From the NCBI GenBank assembly GCA_951812925.1, contig OX638368.1, positions 14,633,187-14,697,186 on the forward strand: a stretch of DNA of 64,000 bases, written 5' to 3'. The stretch comes from Calliopum simillimum. Its lineage: Eukaryota > Arthropoda > Insecta > Diptera > Lauxaniidae. This document shows, one piece after another, positions 57,315-64,000 of this stretch (position 1 is the first letter of the stretch; each line of letters opens with the position of its first letter). Under the pieces are notes generated by a model, which did not search any database, had not been told where the DNA came from, and worked only from the letters and a program-made list of their open reading frames with translations. A program made the position numbers and the translations under genes.

Positions 57315-57966
57315 AAACAAAAATTAAAAAAGACGGTCATTTGAAGTTTCTATGACCCATAAATTTTTTTTTTTTTGTATTCCCATATGATTTTTAACTC
57401 TCATGATGTCTTTTAAATTGTCATAACTTTTTAACGAAAAATCATATCCGTAAGACAACTTTGTAGCTAATTTTGAAGATGAAGAATAGTATTAATCGAT
57501 AAATTTAATAGAAAAGAGAAAAAAAGTTTCGTGCGTCCTGTATGCAACCTCAAAAATTGTGTTTATTTAACTTTTAGGTTAAATGTCTCAAAACCATACG
57601 TGATAAGGCAATTCTGAGATCGATCTCAGATTCAGCACTGACAAATACATCGAAAATAACTATTTGAATTTTGGATTATTTTTTTGTCAAATGTACCATT
57701 TTTCAAACTTTTTAGATAATGTGATAATCAAACTAAATTTCACTCAGACACTAAGAATTGTAAATGCAAGCTCTGAGCAAAAGCTGGGTGAACTCGGACA
57801 AGAGGGCATAATACCTCCTGTACAAGCAAAATTTTCGAAATACTGCAATGTAGGGTATTTAATGCTTGGCCAGGCCAAAGATAACAACCTTACCAGTTTA
57901 TTTTGGTTTTCACGACAGTTTCGAGTCATAGAAACTTTAAATGACCGTCTATTTTAATTTCTGTTT
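57315..57966. mobile_element. Element with ~45-bp inverted ends around repeat fragments
   Basis: The left end (57315-57358, 'agacggtcatttgaagtttctatga') and right end (57922-57966, 'tcatagaaactttaaatgaccgtct') are inverted copies. Between them lie 'cgtgcgtcctgtatgcaacctc' (57536), shared with the mariner remnant at 18700, and a partial TATACCCT/CAGC-family unit (57725-57895). It is either one composite element or a nest of insertions. Confidence 0.55.
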
Positions 57967-57969
57967 TTT

Positions 57970-59580
57970 TGCCAGCCGCTTATCAATTATCTAAATCGTT
58001 CAGGAGAAAAAGTCAAGTAAATTTTACGGTCAAAAAGGATTGATCCACATTCTTACAAGTGTTTATAGTGGGGACACTGCAATATGCACTTTAGTTGGAA
58101 ACGATTATCCTGGAAAGAAACACGACAAAGAAATTATGCACATTCGCAGCGTTCTCGTCATTTAATCGTCAAGCTGCATGCATTATCCAAATTAAAAATG
58201 GAAGATGACATCCGCTAGCAAGCGGCTAATAGCGCCCATGGTCCCGAATATTTTAAGTCATCCTGCCTTCGCTGATTATATTTTTAATGATCTACTATCG
58301 GAGCATAGTGCTTTCAAGGCTTATGCTGCTCGATGACACTTATCAATTTTCTCCAAAAAATTTTTCGGCTTATGCATTCTTTAGCAAACATAACAAAAAT
58401 GATTAACTCATACAAAATATTATGACTTGACTGAGTCACCCAGAATAAATATCCTTACAATTTTAAAGTAACAATGATATACGATCGGAAATAAAATCAA
58501 ACTAAAAGATAACGCTAATGCCAAGTAAGTAATTGCTAAGTGAATCATGAAAAAGAAGGATTAGGATTTCTTACCAGACACGAATAATGTCCAGCTAAAA
58601 TATGCATATTATCTCGAAAGGGATTATAAAATGAAATTGTTACTGCCAAAAGGAAATAGTCCCGACGACGACGATGGCAACAACGATGACGACAACGGAC
58701 CTCAATTATTTAATGTTTACAATTTTAAGCTACCGATAAGACAAACAGACAGACAAACGCACAGTCAGTCATAAAGCAGTCTAGACACGTGATATAAACA
58801 AACGCGCGCAGATCTCAATTACTTCGGTCTCTAGCAGAGAGCAAGCGTGGAAGAGATTATTTTTAGCATAATCCGCAGGGGGTGTATCATCTACATTGGC
58901 ATCTCTTTTTCTACGTGATGTGTGGTGAGTTTTAAAAATTTGTATTTTCCATGGATTTTCACTTGACGTGACCGATACTTTACAGATTGTTGACACGTGT
59001 GTGTTGTACTGACTGACTGACCACTTGGTCGGCACGCTGCAATCAGGATGTGCCGCTGGATATTTCCAAAAACTGGCTTTGTTTATTAAGAATTTATCTT
59101 ATGGTTAAACCATATGACATAACGTGACAAAGTATCGTTTTACGAAAAACTTCAAACAGCGCATGCGCAAAATTCCAACGAATGTAATTGAGTAAATACG
59201 AGTAAGTAACGTGCTAACAATGTACATGACAAATTCTTAAAATAACTGCTTATAAGTGCATGCATGATTCATGGCATACTTTTTGCTCTTGGTTAACCGA
59301 TGTGTGCTATATCACTGCACCACTTAAACGCAGTTTCTCTAAGTCCTGTCTTGCATTTCTTCTTTGCAACTGATCATGTAAATGAGGCATCAATTGATGT
59401 TCCATCAGTTCGTTGGAAAGAAAACAATGTCGCAGTAACGCCTTAAGTAAGCAAAAGTATAGCATTACTAATTTTGGAAACTCCTTCAAATATTGGACCC
59501 GCAGCCGAATGTTATTGTAAGATTAGTCAATGTAATTAATGGACAGTAGGAAAAGTAGCGTTGATGACTGTTAACTGGTT
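57970..59580. other. Intergenic, no gene recognised
   Basis: 58640-59050 is less AT-rich and non-repetitive. Short frames only. Confidence 0.35.
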
Positions 59581-59589
59581 CAGATTTGT

Positions 59590-59935
59590 ACGGAAAAAAT
59601 TAAAGTTGCTTGGAATTTCGTTCCGTGCGCAAAAAAAAAAAAAATATCGCTATAGTTTAAATATGTTAAGCACCATGTTCAGTGTGGTTTATTTCAGAGA
59701 ACCCAAAAAACCTGATGGACCAGAACCGTTTTGAAAACTAAAATATGCTCCTTGAAATAGACAAAAAAATTTCTTGATTTATCTCTTAATTTTCCACCTT
59801 AAATGTACAGTACCTCCAAAACAGACGGATTTAAGAGCTCAAAATCAATCAATTAAATTTTAAAGCATAAAAATATTCCATTTCTAGAAACATTTTTTAG
59901 TTTTCGAAATGGTTTCGGGTCCATCTATAGAATAC
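59590..59935. repeat. Half copy of the inverted-repeat family at 20645-21170
   Basis: It shares 'aaagttgcttggaattt' at one end and 'ttttcgaaatggtttcgggtccatc' at the other with the 20.6-21.2 kb element ('aaagttgcttgaaattg', 'gaagtggtttgggatgcatc'). Confidence 0.5.
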
Positions 59936-59940
59936 ACATA

Positions 59941-60085
59941 TAGGGTGTATCGCATAAAGTTACGAAGCTTCTGGGAGGTGATAGAGGATGCCTAGACTAA
60001 CCCCCTCTCCAAGTGCAATTTTTTGTTAGTCTAGGTCCCCTCTATCACCTCCCAGAAGTTTCGTAACCTTATGAGATACACCCTG
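59941..60085. mobile_element. 145-bp TA-flanked MITE
   Basis: The ends TAGGGTGTATCGCATAA and TTATGAGATACACCCTG are inverted, and the arms (about 60 bp, including 'cttctgggaggtgatagagg') are nearly identical around a short centre. TA lies on both sides (59939-59940, 60086-60087). The pattern is that of a Tc1/mariner-type MITE. High arm identity suggests a recent insertion. Confidence 0.75.
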
Positions 60086-60089
60086 TATG

Positions 60090-62528
60090 CACATTACTTA
60101 TACCATAATGAAACTTTTTTTGCCCGGGTATTGAAATTCTGAGCAACATTAACTTTGGAACCATCCTTAGAGCTGTCTGTTTGTGCACAAACTTCGCACT
60201 GTACATGTTCACGGGAGTACAAACTTTCTACATTAAGAGCACGAAATCACGATTAAACACTTAACACGATAAGTTACGATTCAAAGGATAGACACTTTAA
60301 CACGTTATATCTCGTAAACTATGCAAGCTATTTCGATGAGATTTTGTAGGTAAGTGTCAAACATAAATAACATTTATTTTTCCAAAAAACCAAAAAATAT
60401 GTTGTGAGTAGTATTAGAAAACGTTTTTTTTAACTTTGAACACACGGCATTAAACTTTATCAATATTCTCTTATCCTTTGAAGAATTCACAGTGAGATCG
60501 CGAGCGCTGCACAGTGGTATGGATTCATACATGTTTTGGAAAAAAATAGGTGTGCTCTTATAACAATGAAATTTCGCATGCTTAATAAGTTATGGCTAGT
60601 TAAAAAATATTCCAAAAATGGGCGTAATACGTCAACAGACAGGCTTACCTCCTATAGAAAATGAACTAAAATTCTTTATCCCTAAAGGTATGCAACACAT
60701 ATACAATTGCTTATACTATATTGCAAATTCGCATTGAAAATCACATGATCTTTTTCAAAAAATTAATGAATTTAATGATTAGCGGGAAATACGTCGAACT
60801 TTTTTTGACCTTTCATTTTTTTATAATTAAAAGATGTAGCTAGGCGAAGTCATCTTTGTAATTTTCCGAGGAAAATTGCAAACGCTGCATTTCAAAGAGT
60901 ATTAACTTGCGCATATATTTTAAACTATTTATGTAGTCGAAATAATTTTTTCTGTAAATTAACAACAAAATACGATATTTCAATAAAAAATGCAACATAA
61001 ATGACTGCATAATTTATATAAATACTCCAAAGATTTGCATGAAAATTTAACCTGTTTCATACCTAAAACCTTTAAGTGATTTTGGCTCATTTTATCGAAG
61101 CAAAAATATGCCCGCATTTCTCGCTGGGCGTTTACATATGCACCATGTATCACACACTTGAACTTCTGATCATACCAACACACAACAACTTACGAGTGAA
61201 TTCGTGTGGGTCCTTGTTCTGCTATCGAATTACAAACGACAACGACTGCACGTGATTGAGTGTAGAAGAATTTTCATAGAATTTTATGATATCTGCATAC
61301 ACACATATGGATAAATATGTAAATAAATAATAAGAATCTTTTAAAAAAATTTCAAAAAGACCAACGGTGATCACAACTCAGATAAACAAAACACATTAAC
61401 ACTTGTGTGTGCGTTGCATTTAATAAAAAGTGACAACAAAAATTAATGAAAACGGTCCCCTTCTCTACTGTTAAGAAAAAAATAAAATAAATGATGAAAA
61501 GAAATCAAAACCAAAAAACCAAACAATTTTGTTACTTGATCCTTGAACAAACTATGCCTCAGGTGCACTAGCAGTAACAACATTAACTACCCTAGATAGG
61601 CATTCAAAGTTTTGAACCAAAATATCAAATACGATATCTTTGCTACACATCAAAATCCTGCACGTGCACCCTTGTTGTTTGATTTGATTTTCCCCCAGAC
61701 TAAATTATCACACGTCCTGCACAGCCGTAGCACTCCTCTTGTGGCATTTTGTGCACATGTGCACACACAAAAACCTCAACATCACATTAACACAAATCGT
61801 TGCTTAGTTTACCTTTCCCACGATCCTTGCACACTTGTATAGCACAGCAGGTCCTGTTTTGGAAATTTATGTGCGTTTGTTTGCTTTTCTTTCTTTTCCT
61901 TTTTTGTTCATTTAGTAAAAATGACCGTTACAAAAATTCCGTTGAACATACACCTACCTATTTAATTGCAGGTTCTCTATGGATTCCTTTACTGTTATTG
62001 TGGTGTTGTACAGTCTCGCAGGAGGGAATTACTGTCATTAGCTCTATTAACGCAATTGAAAATTGAAGTATTGATCATTTACCAAAAATGGTAGCTCCAC
62101 TTTAAGTCGAATGTCAACCCTTATTTGCGTATTAAATATTGTCCCGAAAATTCTATTAAAAATAAAGATCTTCTGCATCAAAGAAAGTCATTTCAAAAAT
62201 ATGTGTTCTAATGACCCAAGGTCGAATACAGGGTGGATGAAGCATATCGATTCCCTCGGAATCTTAGTAACCCTGACCGAATTTTTCTGGACAAATACTT
62301 TTATAAGTAAACTACAATCTGTATTCTCTTATAAGCCTCCCCCCACCGAAATATTTGTCTATATATGACCTTACAATGTATATTGTATTATATGATCCTG
62401 CAACTTCTAGGGGGAACATAGGGCTAAAATGAAACGTCTCCATCTAATGCGATGTGATCCCAGTTCTTGTCCATGTGTCTTTGAGTATACCGTGCCCACT
62501 ATAGCATTTTTGATGTATTAATTCGGTG
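60090..62528. other. Intergenic between the MITEs, no gene
   Basis: 2.4 kb with no recognisable gene. One Su(H)-like site on the minus strand (CGTGGGAA, 61822-61815) and a CACGTG near 61250. 61140-62070 has more balanced composition and may be regulatory DNA of m4 or m5. Confidence 0.4.
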
Positions 62529-62536
62529 TTTGAGAT

Positions 62537-62948
62537 TAGTGATGAGCAAAATTAGTCTTGGTCTTGAGTCTTGTTCTTGGTCTTGGTAGTTTTGCGAGAC
62601 CAAGACCAAGAGTGCTATGGTCAAATTGCTCACGATAATCGTCAAGACCAAGACTGCTTTTCAGTCTTGGTAATTTATAGTTAAAAATTGTTTCACTACC
62701 GTTTTGAAGATAAAATCAACTCTCAATTTGTATTTTGACATCTTAAAAACCCAACTGCTTTGAGAAAATATGGTTTTGAAATTTTGAATACTCAATATTT
62801 CGGAAAATTTTTTCAAGACCAAGACTTAATGAGCAAGATCAAGACCAAGACTCAATATCAAAACTAAGACGAGGACCAATACCCAATGTGCAAAAACAAG
62901 ACCAAGACCAAGACTGTTATGGTCTTGGTCTTGGTTTGCTCATCACTA
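62537..62948. mobile_element. ACCAAGAC-core hAT-like MITE, complete, TSD TTTGAGAT
   Basis: 412 bp. Both ends are TAGTGATGAGCAAA, inverted, and are flanked by a perfect 8-bp duplication TTTGAGAT (62529-62536, 62949-62956). TAG-starting ends and an 8-bp duplication place it in the hAT superfamily. Next to each end is a run of 'gtcttggtcttg' or 'accaagaccaag', so the arms form a long snapback. It is the reference copy for those at 22451, 29867, 40145, 41400, 43270 and 45195. Confidence 0.85.
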
Positions 62949-62959
62949 TTTGAGATGAT

Positions 62960-63320
62960 CTTAGGCATCCGGATTAAATTTTCGCTTAAACAATGTTTTT
63001 GATTGATCTGATTGTTCTCCTGGCATCCGAAACTTAATCGGTGCTCTGTACTTATCCTCAAAAGTATCGCAATTAGCTATTTATCGAGTATGTACCTTCA
63101 AGTATCTCAAAATCTTGAAGTGATGAACCAATTCTGATCTCGCATTCGGGTTCTACGCAGAAAGTTACATTTGAAATGAAATCTAGCTAACCAACAACAA
63201 TCATTACTACATTTTTTGCAAACCTGTCTGATCTAATAGAAAAGAGATCAAAGGTGAAACTTCGAGCAACTTTTCCCAACCAACCAAAAGCCCAAAAAAA
63301 TATATTTTTTTTTCAATAAA
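62960..63320. other. Spacer 3' of m5
   Basis: No gene recognised. Confidence 0.4.
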
Positions 63321-63324
63321 TGGT

Positions 63325-63427
63325 TTTATTTTCTTAAAAGTTACATATAAAAATAAATTAAAGCTTTTTTATTACTTAGAATTATTGCGGTTACACTGAT
63401 AGGAAGTATCAAATTACATATATCACA
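63325..63427 (-). promoter_or_regulatory. m5 3' UTR: K box, Brd box, poly(A) signal
   Basis: Reading the minus strand from the stop codon: TGTGAT (K box) at 63427-63422, AGCTTTA (Brd box) at 63365-63359, AATAAA at 63330-63325. Both miRNA-target motifs lie between the stop and the poly(A) signal. Confidence 0.7.
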
Positions 63428-63495
63428 GATCATTAAACGCAGTTTAATTCCAATGAACTAGAACATCATTAAACTGCTGCAAAATCGACGATTGT

Positions 63496-64000
63496 CTACC
63501 AAGGACGCCAAACTGCTGTTGAAGAAACAGTGCAACTTTTCACGGGCGAGACATAACTAACATCACAATCACTGTGATAACCAGATGAAGCAGGACTCAT
63601 TGGAGCTGTGCAAGTTGGCACATATTTAGCCATACTACTAGACTGCAACAGACGATTGAACTCACGACCCAAATGTGTCATCACTGCGGTGCCAATTTGA
63701 ACGCTCATACCTGGCATTGAAGCCATAACGCGTGATATCTCATTGACAGCATTCATATAGCCATTACGAAAGCTATTCATTGAGACTTTAGCTGGAGCTG
63801 ATGTGGTTATACGCTGCGACGTTCTCATAAATGCAATAGTTGATTCAAGCATTTCAGCTTTATCCATACGCATGATGGCATCATCATGTTGAAGTTCGGC
63901 AATTAAAGACTTCAGCGACGTTAAACATTTGTTCATGCGTGCTCGCCGCTGACGTTCTATCAGTGGTTTCTTAACTCTCAGATAATGTTGCGTTTTTGTT
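63496..64000 (-). CDS. E(spl)m5-HLH: E(spl)m5 bHLH-Orange repressor, N-terminus beyond the window
   Basis: Notch-induced Hairy/E(spl) repressor. The frame is open to the window edge: upstream of the internal Met at 63936 it reads TKTQHYLRVKKPLIERQRRAR, the start of the bHLH, so the true start lies beyond 64000. The 167 visible residues comprise the bHLH with basic-region proline (KKPL) and MNKCLTSLKSLIAELQ...MRMDKAEMLESTIAFM; the Orange domain (NSFRNGYMNAVNEISRVMASMPGMSVQIGTAVMTHLG); the SPASSGYHSDCD motif, which in m5, m7 and m8 is the CK2/MAPK phospho-regulated site; and C-terminal WRPW. m5 is preferred over m8 because of TKTQHYL.VKKPL, its place next to m4 and its minus orientation; m8 is the alternative. 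Intronless as far as seen. Confidence 0.92.
   Translation of the reverse strand, partial: TKTQHYLRVKKPLIERQRRARMNKCLTSLKSLIAELQHDDAIMRMDKAEMLESTIAFMRTSQRITTSAPAKVSMNSFRNGYMNAVNEISRVMASMPGMSVQIGTAVMTHLGREFNRLLQSSSMAKYVPTCTAPMSPASSGYHSDCDVSYVSPVKSCTVSSTAVWRPW

Overview
The window is nuclear DNA of a higher fly (Diptera, Brachycera). It is AT-rich, has no bacterial-style gene packing, and holds a recognisable stretch of the Enhancer of split complex, E(spl)-C, the cluster of Notch-responsive genes. The identification rests on protein features: bHLH-Orange proteins ending in WRPW, Bearded-family proteins with the PVHF(I/V)RT..GTFFWT signature, and two-domain Kazal-type secreted proteins. The order and orientation match what I recall for the Drosophila complex: m1 (-), m2 (-), m3 (+), m4 (-), m5 (-). 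The species is not Drosophila melanogaster. The spacing is far larger and repeats are abundant, as in tephritid or other large-genome flies, but I cannot name it.

Layout. 1-7.2 kb: no gene; several inverted-repeat transposons. 7.26-18.1 kb: three tandem copies of an E(spl)m1-like Kazal gene, all on the minus strand, each with three exons whose junctions lie at the same places. They are separated by a compound repeat and by a hAT fragment nested in a palindromic element. 18.7-22.9 kb: a decayed mariner-type transposase and more repeats. 23.4-24.1 kb: E(spl)m2 (Bearded family). 24.2-46 kb: a 22 kb gene desert full of mobile DNA, including a 1.9 kb long inverted repeat. Within it, near 32.3 kb, is a Su(H) paired site (SPS) plus an E-box with no adjacent gene. 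46.2-46.9 kb: E(spl)m3 (bHLH repressor). 50.4-50.9 kb: E(spl)m4 (Bearded family), convergent with m3. 52-63 kb: tandem repeats, inverted repeats and MITEs. 63.5 kb to the right edge: E(spl)m5 (bHLH repressor), cut at its N-terminus by the window end.

How the genes work together (from the known families). Notch signalling through Su(H) switches on the bHLH repressors (m3, m5), which recruit Groucho through WRPW and silence proneural genes. The Bearded-type proteins (m2, m4) act on Neuralized and so on Delta endocytosis. In the sequence, SPSs with the canonical inverted arrangement and an identical 17-nt spacer lie upstream of m3, upstream of m4 and in the m2-m3 desert. The 3' UTRs of m3, m4, m5 and m2 carry K, Brd or GY boxes, the known miRNA target motifs of this complex. 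The Kazal genes look differently regulated: they share a TATA box, GATA motifs and a 12-bp upstream element, but I saw no Su(H) pair there.

Most of the window is transposon-derived. Several elements have target-site duplications that can be read directly: 8 bp for three hAT-like elements, TA for two elements, and TTAA for a tiny piggyBac-like one.
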